DNA from: Parapristionchus giblindavisi
Taxonomy: Eukaryota; Nematoda; Chromadorea; Rhabditida; Diplogasteridae
Direction of reading: 5' to 3'
DNA length: 64,000 nt
NCBI GenBank assembly: GCA_943737045.1
Contig: CALSFV010000041.1
Location: 124,001 to 188,000 of the forward strand
Shown: positions 11,471 through 22,237 of the stretch, one piece after another
How the letters are laid out: the number at the start of each line of letters is the position of its first letter
How positions within the stretch are numbered: position 1 is the first letter of the stretch
Notes under the pieces: generated by a model
What the model was told of the DNA's origin: nothing
The model's database searches: none
The model's input: the letters and a program-made list of their open reading frames with translations, nothing else
Made by a program: the position numbers and the translations under genes

Positions 11471-12435
11471 AGTTATAGTTCAACATTATAGTCATACATA
11501 GTTCAAATCGTACATTATAGTTCAACATTATAGTCATACAGTTTTTTTTACAGATTTTGAAGAGCGGCAAGACAAGCTTTTCCAGTAACTAATCTGTTCT
11601 TCCTGCTCTTTACTTACAAGAGGCCAAATGGGTCCTTTTTGGGTTCAGAGGGAGACCGGTATCCAAGTTGTCCATGGGGCCTACCAATCGATATTTTCGA
11701 TCGATTGTTTTTTAGAACATGCGTCGCAAAAATTCCATAACTGTTTTGAGTGAAGCTGTAAATTCCAAACTTGACAGAGATAATAAATAGCCCATGAGAG
11801 TCGACTATGAGTCCGATCGGTTGAATTTTGATAAATTTCGAAAATTCGATTTCTTCAGACCATCTAAAAGGGTAAAATAGTTTGCTGTGGGACTAAAAGA
11901 GCTTCTATAGATATTCTAATATAGGGATCATCTTCTATCTTCATGATAATTGTAAGTCTGAAAGGGAAGGGTACTTAGTCGTGTGCATGAAAATCTTAAA
12001 AAAATGAATATGGTTGGAAAGAGGACAAAAATCTAAGACTTTTTGGTCTTTTCGTTTTTTCGCCTCGGACTTCCTAAGGACCAAAAATCGATTTTGAAAA
12101 AGTTCAATTCCATGGGTGAAATTCCAAGGGTCCAATGGCAAAGATATCTATTAGATACCTCATCTCGCCTTTGCATTTCTTTCCCAAGCAACACGTGGCG
12201 CACTAGGCAAGAGGCTCGTCCATAAAATTTTTGTTTGTTCGGGTCAATGGTTCGATTCCTTCCATTGCAACTTTTTTGCTAATTTTCTTTTTGATAAAAC
12301 TACTTTTTATTAACAATTTATCAACTAATGCACCAGTCAATACTTAAGAACGATGCATATTTGGCCAGAAACACGAAAAATTTTCACGCACACGACTAAG
12401 TACCAATCCCTTTGTATGGTATAATGTATGTATGG
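11471..12435. other. Central spacer of the 4.9 kb palindrome
   Basis: No gene is supported. TTCAACATTATAGTCATACA occurs twice near 11478-11540. A nested foldback has arms at about 11963-12000 and 12371-12412 that share GGTACTTAGTCGTGTGC in opposite orientation. The tRNA-like unit at 12196-12277 lies inside this nested foldback. Confidence 0.5.
12196..12277 (+). other. tRNA-like sequence with pol III A box, B box and T-run
   Basis: TGGCGCACTAGG (12196-12207) matches the A box, GGTTCGATTCC (12249-12259) matches the B box at normal spacing, and six Ts at 12272-12277 would end pol III transcription. The acceptor and anticodon stems do not pair well, so it is not a functional tRNA as far as I can fold it. 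A degenerate tRNA or SINE head is likely. Confidence 0.35.
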
Positions 12436-12489
12436 TATAATGTCGTGTGAAATTTTAAACAAAAAAAACCGAAAATATTTGTAAAATGT

Positions 12490-12495
12490 TTTATT
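12490..12495 (-). terminator. Polyadenylation signal, right copy
   Basis: TTTATT on the plus strand is AATAAA on the minus strand, 77 bp beyond the stop codon of the right copy. Confidence 0.75.
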
Positions 12496-12571
12496 TCGCA
12501 GACTTGCTGCAAGGGGAGTGAGACCAGATTGAAATAACAATTGTCATAGGTCTTTAAAAATAAAAACAATT

Positions 12572-14065
12572 TTAAGCACGCTGGATGACGGAAATCTTGG
12601 AGTTGTGGGGACCAGCAACAACAGCGGGAGCATATCCGTATCCGTAGGCGGGATAACCGTATCCGTAAGCTGCGGGATATCCGTAAGATCCGAAATACCC
12701 TCCGAAAGCTGGGTATCCGAAAGCCGCTCCGAAGACAGCCTTAAGTGTTGAAGTTAACCACCGCTTTAAGGCTTAATTCAAGTACCTGTCTTTTCTGGAT
12801 AACGGAGATCTTGGAGCTGTCGACGACGGGCTTAGCAGCAACTACGACCTGCAAGGACAATATGAATCGAGTTCATGTTTTCAGTAGCAATATCACTGTT
12901 ATGATAATAAATGCACTTACATCTCTCTTGGCGCGCTGGATAACGGAGATTTTGGTCTCTGAGGGCTCAGCAGCAACAACGGTAGGCTCAACAATGGTGG
13001 GCTTGATGTGGACGGGCTGGGGAACGTAAACGTTGGAGTGGACCTTTAAGTACATAATTAAGAATGAATATGTTAAGTTTAACCTTAAATAAATTTAAGT
13101 ACCTCTTGGACGACGGGTCTGACAACAGTGGAGTGAGTATGGACGACAGGGGTGACAACCTGGGTGTGGACAACGGGTCTGACGACCTTAAATGAACATA
13201 GAGTAAGTTAATTTTGCTTAAGTGATAAGTGCGTGATAAGGAATTAAGTGATAAGAACCTGTTGAACGAGGGGAGGGTTGACAATGTTGGTGTGAACATG
13301 GGCAGCAGGGGCAGTGGCAACTACGGGAGCGGATCCCCATCCCCAGTTTCCGAATCCACCGAAGATCTCAAAATAAAGATGTTAAGGCTCGAGTTAGTTC
13401 GTTAAGTAATTCAATAACTTGTAATTCAATATCTTGTAATGTACTTAGCATAAAGTACCTGTCTCTTGGCACGCTGGATAACGGAGATCTTGGTGTTTGA
13501 GGGCTTAGGGACGATGACACGGGGAGCGATAACTACGGGGTCGATAACAGGAGTTGGGACGGCAACGGTGTGTTGGATCTGAAAGGCACTTAGTTAATTA
13601 CATTAAGTTAGATAACTTAAGTAAGTTAAATAAGCCTTCATTTAAGATCACTTACATGCTTGTATACGGGCTGATCAACAATGTGCTCGTGGTTTTGAAC
13701 AACAGCGGGGGCATATTGAGTCTGGAATACGGGTTGCTGAACTTCCTGAGTGACTACGGGTTGTTGGACAGATGCGGTGTGGACGACCTTAACATGATTG
13801 TTTTGATAAAAAAGTCATGTTAACTGAAGTTTAAGATCAAGATAGAGAAGAATACTTACGGGTTGAGCGACTGCGGCAACGGTTTGCTGTCCCCAGAATC
13901 CACCGAACCACTGACGCTTCTGACGCCTACAAAACAATTCACATTGCTTAAGGAGCGTACGTAGTAGGGTTGACATAGTTTAGCAAGGATATAAAGTCAA
14001 TGTGATACTTACTCTTCAGCGCATGCAGATACAGCAAGAAGAGCAACGATAAGGGCAACCTTCAT
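12572..14065 (-). CDS. Secreted KISVIQ-repeat precursor, 305 aa (right copy)
   Basis: This is the mirror copy of the gene at 9832-11337, with nine exons of identical lengths: 14065-14013, 13926-13860, 13787-13656, 13578-13459, 13366-13259, 13196/13186-13103 (start 13186), 13043-12921, 12848-12786 and 12739-12572. All splice sites, the four KISVIQ modules and the basic sites are kept, so it appears functional. Visible coding differences are few: residue 16 is Ala (GCT) instead of Gly, and in exon 3 an AGACC/AGACT difference is silent. Upstream of the gene the mirror continues for about 350 bp, so the promoters are also duplicated. Two intact convergent copies suggest that dosage is useful or that gene conversion keeps both alive. 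Confidence 0.88.
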
Positions 14066-14112
14066 TGTTATAAGATGAGATGTGAAATCTATCTAGTTGT
14101 CGAAATGGGATG

Positions 14113-14120
14113 CTTATATA
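14113..14120 (-). promoter_or_regulatory. TATA box of right secreted-precursor gene
   Basis: CTTATATA on the plus strand reads TATATAAG on the minus strand, 48 bp before the ATG at 14065. It mirrors 9777-9784. Confidence 0.6.
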
Positions 14121-14416
14121 GAATAGTATGATGTCCACTCCTTAGAAACTAAGAGTACCTATTCCATTGTCTGTGGTCTCTTCTAATCTTAATACTCACT
14201 CCTCGATCGGTTCTACTCTTACTCTCTATCTCGCTGTCACAGTTAGTAGAACTGCTTAGATAGCCGATATGATATTGGAAGTAAGAACAGTGCTGTGGTT
14301 GAAATGAATGATACTAATTAAGTTTAGTGACCATTCAGATAATATGTTTAAGTCCGCCGCTAACTGTAGTCACAGCAGTCAATATGCTCCTGAATCTGAT
14401 AAAGATCATTGTGTTA

Positions 14417-15925
14417 AATAATCAAGTCAAGTTACTAATCAAGTTTTGTGATAAGATTGTTTAGAAGCTTGTCCTTGTTGACATTTCTATTTCAATTATA
14501 ATCACCAATAAATATTTTGTCAAGGAATTCTTTATCCCTTCTGTATTTGATTACATGATTTTACGATAATTTTAAAATTAAAAAAAAAAACAAATTTTGC
14601 GACATGTTAACCATACTATAATACTATTCTTGTTACCATTCTAAATTCTTCATATTCAAGAATTTATGATCGTGAGGGTCAGTCTGTAATACTATTTTAT
14701 GAAATAGCGGAACCACTGCAACACACGCATTTTCGATTTGAGAGCGTTTCTATTACATTCTTTAGACAGACTCTCCCCCCGACCACCAACCTTGCCAGTG
14801 AAGGGGCTAAAATTTGCTTTTATCAATCTGTTCTGTTCTATCCAATGAATCACTTCATAATCTCAATAAACATTAGTGATAATTATGAATCCGATTTCAT
14901 TGGGTTGTATTTTATTCCTTGTATTTTTATATCCTCGTTGTATTTTATTCCTTTTACACTTGTTTTGTCTATTGTTTTGTCTTAGTCTTGTGTTTTGTCT
15001 TTTGTCTAATAATTTTTTTTCGTATTCCTATAATGTGTCTGTAATCCTTTCGAATGTTTCAGTTTTTTTTCTATTCTACTAGTTCAATTATGTATGATGA
15101 AATCATTTAAGATATTCATGTGAAAGTTTATTTCACGTATTTTATATCTAGTGAAATTATCGATAAATTGTAAAATAAAATGAACTCATCGGGTAAATGT
15201 ATAGTATGACCACTGATTGAACGAAAAGAATAAGTCTTCTACAAAATCACATCGCTTCTAGTACTGGTTGTGTACAATACATTTATTTTATCATTACTTA
15301 CGATAAGAGCAGAAGAGTAAGTCAGGGGCAAGGGACAGTACAGCTTGTGTACTTCTTGCATTATATATCTAATTTACCTTTTTGTATAATTTCATCATTC
15401 TCATTCGCCATTTGTATATATAATAGGTCTTATAACGGGAAGCATAAATTTATGTGAGAAAACGATTGTTCTGTAAGAGTTCTTTATTATCGATCAATAT
15501 TTGTAATATTGTATGAAGATAATAAGCAAACTGTTTTAGCCTAGATAGTGTGCACAGTATGCAGTATACTTGTATGATCTGCAACTGCTAAAGCATCACA
15601 TTTCAAAAGTGTGATTCATTGCTTTTTGTTGGAAAATCGTCAGTTTGTATGCCATGGAACAAATTTTCGCGCACTTTTCAAACTTCAACCTCTCATATTT
15701 TTAGAATTGTGAAAATTCTCGATAAAATAGAAATCCCCTGTGAGTTTCACCGTCAGATATGATATAAATAAGAGTACAGACAATTGATCACCTAGAGAAT
15801 ATCAAACGATAAACAGATTATGCTAGGACGTGATATAGATACAAAGCAAGGGAAGCTTTCAATAATAAAGCTGTAAGTAATATTTGATCATCTAAATTAG
15901 CGACAATTCAGAATCAAAAAAAATA
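14417..15925. other. Intergenic stretch before the mariner remnant
   Basis: No gene is supported. The 68-codon frame at 14876-15082 is T-rich low complexity. No strong inverted repeat was noticed. Confidence 0.4.
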
Positions 15926-17198
15926 TTAGGTGAATTCATAAGTAACGCTCGTTTTTCGCATTCCAAAAAATTTGTCACAAAAATTTAACAAAGCATGGAG
16001 AATTCTAGAAATATTTTCCATCCGCATCGGTCACCTTCTGCCTTCTACCCGGTAGTATGTGGATCCCTTCGTGATAAAAGAACTGGGGCAAATTCCGGAA
16101 ATAGATGTCGAGTACGGTATGCATAGTGGTTCAGTCTTTGAAGCTTTGCCCTTTGAGGAAGTGATGGAGAGCCGCGAGGAGGTGACAATCATAGTCGGCA
16201 AGGTCGAGTGGGTACAAAAGGTGGGAGAGTGAAGTTCAGTCATATCCCGTTAGCTCAGCCTGGGTCGTTCTTTTGGTATGAGGTCGAGCGTTGTCATGTT
16301 GAAATTAGATCCGAGTGTCGTTCCCGCGTGATTGTTCGAGGTGGAGCCTTAGCTTCCGCAGCTGGAGAGTGTAGACATGTCACGTGATAGTCGTACCCTC
16401 GGGGAGGAGTTCCCAGTACTCGACTCCCCGTACCGAATACCAGATATACAACATCACTTTTTGGCGGTGAAAATCGGATTTGGGGGAATCTGCTGGGTAT
16501 TCGTGCTCACCGAACCACAGTCTCCTTAGCTCTTCGTAATCGTAGCGCATCCACTTTTCATCACCGGTTATATCGTTGACCAGTCAAGCAAGCCGGCGAC
16601 GTAGAGTTAGAAAAGTCTTTGCCATGTCCAGTCGGCGATCCTTGTCGCAGTCGGCTAGGATGTGGTGTAGACATCTTCCCTATTTTCACTTATTTCCGGG
16701 AGTGTAAAGGCCATGTACCACAGTGCTCTTGCTGACCCCAAGTGCCCTTGCAATATCACCGGTATCGGGATACGGATCAGCCTCTACCTCTTGGAGCAAT
16801 CGATCGAGACTCACATCCACAGGGCGACCGATTAGGTCTTTATCTTCGATTAAAAAGTCCTGTTTTTCGAATTTAACAACCCACTTTCTCCTCGCCGTTA
16901 CGTGAGGCACATGTGAGGGCTACACCTCTGCTAGGCGATGTTGGAAGCAAGGGCGTTTCAAGCCGGATAGAGATAGGAATAAAATAACGTTGCGAATGTG
17001 AATTCCGTCGGTGGCGAAATTGTGCGGTTTTCTCGGCTGGAGGGCGGAAGTGAATCGAAAACAACAGCAGGATATTCGAGGGACAGTCTATGTAGTATAT
17101 ATACTATATAGCATGGATGCTGACAATAACAACAGAACAAGAACGAGGCGACTGAAGTTGAAACAAAAAAAACGAGCGTTACTTATGAATTCACCTAA
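15926..17198 (-). mobile_element. mariner-family DNA transposon, 1273 bp, inactive
   Basis: The ends are perfect or near-perfect inverted repeats of about 31 bp beginning TTAGGTGAATTCATAAGTAA, flanked by TA on both sides (15924-15925 and 17199-17200), the mariner target duplication. The length of 1273 bp is typical of a full mariner. The transposase reads on the minus strand and is broken by stops and frameshifts. The intact ends could still be recognised by a related transposase. Confidence 0.92.
16040..16920 (-). pseudogene. mariner transposase remnant
   Basis: The N-terminal helix-turn-helix is readable at 16910-16686 (GRPVDVSLDRLLQEVEADP, then GVSKSTVVHGLY). Further along the minus strand, TGDEKWMRYDYEELR near 16560 and VMLYIWYSVRGVEYWELLP near 16440-16490 match the first catalytic block of mariner transposases. 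HDNARPHTK near 16280-16300 matches the second, and a degraded YPLDLADYDCHLL near 16190-16215 the third. At least three in-frame stops and frameshifts separate these blocks, so no active enzyme is encoded. Confidence 0.85.
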
Positions 17199-18889
17199 TA
17201 CTAAAAAATATAATGAATGTCTACGTTAAGGATTAAACGTCAACGAATGATTTTTCTGAGGTAACAGTGATCTTTCTAATTGCGGAATACTTTTTCTAAA
17301 GCATTTTGATATAGTTGCGTCTTGTCATGAGTGAGCATACGTTACCTTATAGTTAGAGAATTATTAACCGAGACAATAGAAAACACGATGTAGAAATAAA
17401 AAAGAAAATGTAGTCTGTAGTCTAATTATATTAGCATAGATTAAAGGGAATAACGTAATTGTTACATGGAAATGGTCACGTATCTAACAGATATGTTGAT
17501 TCACAATTTTTTATAACATTCTATTAAATCTTTTTTTCCGCTAATGTCAGGCAATTATAATGTATCTCTGGAGTGTATATTAAAATATGTTAAATAATTT
17601 TCTGTTTATTTCAGATTTCTTCTAATTTATAAGGATGAAAAACGAAACCATTCGCTATAACTTGCAATGGGATCAAGATTTTGCGCTAGATATCCTCACG
17701 ACGTTAGTGTTTTTTTAAGACTCTACATGATAAGCTAATTAGATAGCTACAAAAATCTTTCCAAAGATGTTTGTAAAATATAGTCAATAGTCAATCAGTA
17801 ATAAGTTATAGTCAATCCAATTTCAATATTTTCATAGATATCAAAAGTTTCTTCCAATCATTACTCATCTCACAACTCATCCAGCAGTCTTCGCTATACT
17901 GCTCAGCAGAAGGGCCACATTTAGAAGAGATATCAAATGGGGATACATTGCCAATGAAGTAATAATCAAGTACTCAATTGATTCGATTTGTAATATAAAT
18001 ATTCAGATAAGCCTTATGATACACGAAATTGTCTTTTGTTTTCTACTGAGACTTCACATAACTGTCCCGTATCCTGGTTTTTATTGTGGAGGCCCACTTT
18101 GTAAAATAACGCAAAATAATCGACTTATTCTGGTATATGTATTTATTCTTAACATTCCACTCTTTTTTTAATCTCAATTACATTGATAATCTTGATATTC
18201 TTGTGTTTGTATAATATTCCGTGATTTTTAACGACACCAAATTTTCAAATGAAATCTGTAATATTATATTATTATAGAGTATGACTGCATTCTCCACTGT
18301 TGGAGTGATCCCTCCATTTCAATTTCTCTTATTCCGAATGCATGGTCTACTAACAGTGGGAACATCTTCAAGACTTCGCTTTTCTAATAGGCAAGTAGTT
18401 AACACCACTTCCTGACGGAACTTCCGCATATCATTAATCATATTTATCAGTGTTGCTTACGAAACAAAATAAAGTATTTTAATGAGAATTATGTTCGGGT
18501 GACTTATATCTTTTCTAGAGTTTTGTTCCTTTTTGTAATTTTTTGTTAATGTCTTAAAAACATAACCGACTATTTTTATTGTTAGATGATTGATGACATA
18601 TCTCATGACCCCTAAATATGACTGATCATGAAGTAAACGAGAGCTCAAAATCGAATAATCCTAAACAAAAACTATCAGGACCCAGTTTTGGATAATGTTT
18701 GTTGAATGTTGTTTCTTCTTGCTCAATGTATTTGGATTCTATGTTTCGGGACAGAAAAATAATATTGCCGAAGAAATGAAAAAGGTTCGTGATTATAACA
18801 TCGGCCGGAAATATACAAAAAAACCAACAAATAAAATTGACTTGGGAAGTTCTCATTCTAAAACAATTATAAAATGAAGATGATTATAT

Positions 18890-20272
18890 CACACTATCTG
18901 AGAGAATTCAACAACCGAATTTTTTTTGGTATCGACGAAAAATGGATTTTCCTGTTTCATGTATGATAATTACAGGCTCCACGAGTGAAGTTCACCGGTA
19001 CTTGGAAATTCTTTCAAATTGAAAATTCGCTTCAGGGGGTGACCACACAACGATTTGGCGCCTTTTCCTAAAAGGTTTATTTCGAATCCAATCGATTCAG
19101 GAGTGGGTACACTCGACTCCGCGGCTAATTCTAAGAAACTATTGTCCAGGAGAGTTTTTTGATCAAAGATCAACGAAGTCTGGAATCGAGAATTTTCGAA
19201 ATAATTTTCACATTAAATTAATTCTCACTATTTTCCCATGGCGAATGAAAATTTTTTATTTGCTTAATAGCTTCTTCATATTATATTACACCTTTAGTTT
19301 AAAAACTATAATTAATAAAAAATTAGAAGTTTGTGTACGAATCAATTTTGTTTGTTGTATTTAATTGTGGTGAGGATTGGCGCCTTTTCCTAAAACGTTT
19401 CTTTCGTATCTAATCGTTTCGTGAGTGGGCGCAATCGATTCCTTGGCCAATTCTAAGAAACTTTTGTATAGGAGAGTTTTTCGATCAAAGATCAACGAAC
19501 GTTGGAATTGGGAATTTTCGAAAAAAATGTTTACATTAAATTAATTCTCACTATTTTCCATAGCGAATGTAAACTTTTTATTTTCTCAAATGCTTCTACA
19601 TAGTGAGAATTATGGAAAATAGTGAGAATTAATATAATGTAAACATTTTTTTTGAAAATTCCCAATTCCAGCGTTCGTTGATATTTGATCGAAAAACTCT
19701 CCTAGACAAAAGTTTCTTAGAATTTGCCAAGGAATCGATTGCGCCCACTCACGAAACGATTGGATTCGAAATAAACTTTTTAGGGAACGTCGCCAATCCT
19801 CACCACAATTAAATACAACAAACAAAATTGATTCGTACACAAACTTCTAATTTTTTATTAATTATAGTTTTTAAACTAAAGGTGTAATATAATATGAAGA
19901 AGCTATTCAGCAAATAAAAAATTTTCATTCGCCATGGGAAAATAGTGAGAATTAATTTAATGTGAAAATTATTTCGAAAATTCTCGATTCCAGACTTCGT
20001 TGATCTTTGATCAAAAACTCTCCTGGACAATAGCTTCTTAGAATTAGCCACGGAGTCGAGTGCACCCACTCCTGAATCGATTGGATTCGAAATAAACTTT
20101 TTAGGAAAAGGCGCCAAATCGTTGTGGTCACCCCCTGAAGCGAATTTTCAATTTGAAGGAATTTCCAAGTACCGGTGAACTTCACTCATGGAGCCTGTAA
20201 TTATCATACATAAAACAGGAAAATCCATTTTTCGTCGATACCGCACCTATGTGGATTTTCTCAGATAGAGTG
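18890..20272. repeat. 1.38 kb foldback with internal duplicated units, in intron 5
   Basis: Left arm about 18890-19580 and right arm about 19612-20272 are inverted copies; for example GGTATCGACGAAAAATGG at 18939 faces CCATTTTTCGTCGATACC at 20225. Inside each arm a unit of about 180 bp starting GCGCCTTTTCCTAAAA occurs twice in tandem-like direct order (about 19058 and 19379), so four copies exist. No transposase frame is seen. It enlarges intron 5 of the pseudogene to about 1.5 kb. Confidence 0.85.
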
Positions 20273-20994
20273 ATTTATATATTTCAGAATCCTGATTTAT
20301 CATGGCTTTCGGAGCGAGGTTATTTGATCTTATTCGGACCCCCCGGAGATCCACACAACTTTAGCATCGGTACTTTGAACGATTAGAATGTTTAAACGAG
20401 ATAACAGATCTCACTGATATATTATTAAAGATGGAGACCCTCGTGTTTTTTCGCAACAAGACTGTTCGGGTAGAATGATAGAGATTTTCCACATGAACCG
20501 AACGACATATTTCATATTGCGTGATGATATGCTTGAAGCTTGTTCAGCGCAATGAAAGTACATGTTTTCAGGCAAGTAGAGAGTGCCTATCCGATTTGCA
20601 TTCTTGACTCTCTCACTTTCCCATTGTCACTTACGCTAATTTCCATACAATATTTACATTCTATCCCATGTTAATCGTTCATGCCAACGCAAGGGTCTCC
20701 TTCTTTAATTAGACATGGGTACTTGAATAAGGGATAATAATTGGTTCACTATTATGAAATTGAGCAACGAAGAAAGTACGATCAATTATCGTACATGTAA
20801 AAATCATTGTATCATGAACGGTGTGAACGGATCTAAGGATGATGAGATTGATCAAACGGGATTGTGAGCGGCCACTTTTGTTATTGTTCTCTTCTTCGAA
20901 TCTACTATATCAAAACATCAGCCGAAAATATTGACATTTAACAACAATCAATACTTTCACACTGAATAAATGGTCCATTTAGATCCGTTCACAC

Positions 20995-21095
20995 TAGAGT
21001 TGGTTATTCGGGGGTTGCGGAGTCTTGCTGCGAACTGATCTGATATATAGTAATAAAGTAGTCGCTGCAGACCCGCAATGATTTTACACCGCACA
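20995..21095. mobile_element. Half of a hAT-like miniature element
   Basis: TAGAGTTGGTTATTCGGGGG at 20995 matches the terminus of the complete element at 50052-50418, and CGCAATGATTTTACACCGC near 21076-21094 matches its interior. Only one end is recognised. Next to it, GTGTGAACGGATCTAA (about 20822) faces TTAGATCCGTTCACAC (about 20978), another small inverted pair. It lies in intron 6 of the pseudogene. Confidence 0.6.
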
Positions 21096-21911
21096 CTGGG
21101 GACGTATAGCCCGTTATAGCCATCTTACACCGTTCATGGTAAAATGATTTTGACATGTACTGTATATTAATTTCATTTTAAAAATACACATACTGATCAT
21201 TCCCGTGAAATTTCACCAAAAAGAAATATCTTCCTCTAAAAAATAATGGAATTTACAGAATCGATAATTCTTATTGGAACAATAATCATTGTAGCACCGT
21301 TTATCATTCTTCTCACTTTTGATCTCATTCTAGCGATGAGGAAACGCGTTGTAAAATATTGTTTTCATACCTTTATCTTTCAGATTTTGTAAAGTAAGAG
21401 CGGTTTCAGCATGAATATAATTTTTTTTAAACGTAAATATAATAAAAATGGCAAAAACAGCAAAAATAGTCAGCAAAATATTTCATATTGTCAGTTGAAC
21501 TCCACGGTCATATCACTCAAACAACAGACTATTCAAGGAAAACTTATCCGAATGTTTCTTCTACAGGTGAGTTCTTCTGAACTCTTTTATCCAAAGCAGA
21601 GAAGTTCATTGGGCACTCGACTGTTGTGCAAGGTTACAGTGTGTTCCGATAGAAGCATTTTCCTCTTACATTCAAGCGACGATCCTCTGATCGCAGTAAT
21701 ATGTAAATTTTTAAAATATAGCTTTAGCTAACCGGAGTGATGTTCGTCTATGTGACACCTATCGCTACGTTCGCCATATCTTTCGCTACGGATTTATCTT
21801 CGTTCGATCCAAATTTGTTAGCTTTTCTGAGATTTGCGCCTATGGTGAGTGATTTTACATCCATTCAAATACATTTATAAGCAAATCGAAAGCTAATCAC
21901 TCACTGAGTTA

Positions 21912-22136
21912 ATGAACTCCGGTATTTTTAGCTCGCGGGGCTCACCGTTGATAGGCCAAATCTCGCGGGGGACCACGGTGTGGAAGGGACGGTGTGCCTC
22001 GCGCTGTAGACATCAAATCCCGCGGGGCACGCCGTTTTCCACCTCGCGGGGCACCCCGTCTAAAGGTTCTACCGCACGGTGTACCACGTACACCACGGGA
22101 TTGAACAGTGTACCCCGCGAGTAAAAAATACCGAAT
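21912..22136. mobile_element. GC-rich foldback miniature element in intron 9
   Basis: The ends mirror each other: CCGGTATTTTTAGCTCGCGG at the left and CCCGCGAGTAAAAAATACCG at the right. Between them CTCGCGGGG and CGCGGGGCAC recur about six times with ACCACGG motifs, a composition unlike the AT-rich surroundings. No coding capacity is present. Confidence 0.7.
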
Positions 22137-22237
22137 AATTTCATCTTTAATATTATATTTTGTTTGATCAGCTAGTTCTCGTTCATGAAGGAGTGCAGTT
22201 GGCAACGATTTTCATTCTCAACAATCCTCTCAAAAAT

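Larger units (their letters stand above)
9485..14416. repeat. 4.9 kb palindrome carrying two convergent gene copies
   Basis: Left arm about 9485-11470 and right arm about 12436-14416 are inverted copies about 1.98 kb long, separated by a 965 bp spacer. The arms include promoter, all nine exons, introns and polyadenylation signal of the secreted-precursor gene, so the copies are tail to tail. Exon lengths are identical in both copies; differences are scattered single bases and small indels, many in introns (for example around 10080 versus 13830). Similarity ends sharply at ACGACATTATA near 11470 and at TATAATGTCGT at 12436. Confidence 0.93.
17635..22237 (+). pseudogene. SRI/SRH-like 7TM chemoreceptor, paralogue A, disrupted
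   Basis: Ten exons align one to one with paralogue B: 17635-17702, 17838-17958, 18007-18132, 18278-18390, 18679-18784, 20288-20369, 21259-about 21348, 21495-21566, 21728-21844 and 22172-22237. Shared blocks include IRYNLQW, RRDIKWGY, PYPGFYCGGPLC and NPDLSWLSERGYLILFG. Exon 7 has one extra T in a run (CCGTTTTATC at 21298-21307 versus CCGTTTATC in B), which shifts the frame to an early stop. The last exon of B has no counterpart, and no good donor follows exon 10. Intron 4 uses a GC donor (AG-GCAAGT at 18391). Introns 5 and 9 carry foldback elements. An assembly error in the T-run could explain the frameshift, but not the missing terminal exon. Confidence 0.8.

Noticed and set aside
14876..15082. 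68 aa hydrophobic frame
   Set aside because: T-rich low-complexity sequence producing Phe/Leu/Ser runs; no splice or homology support.
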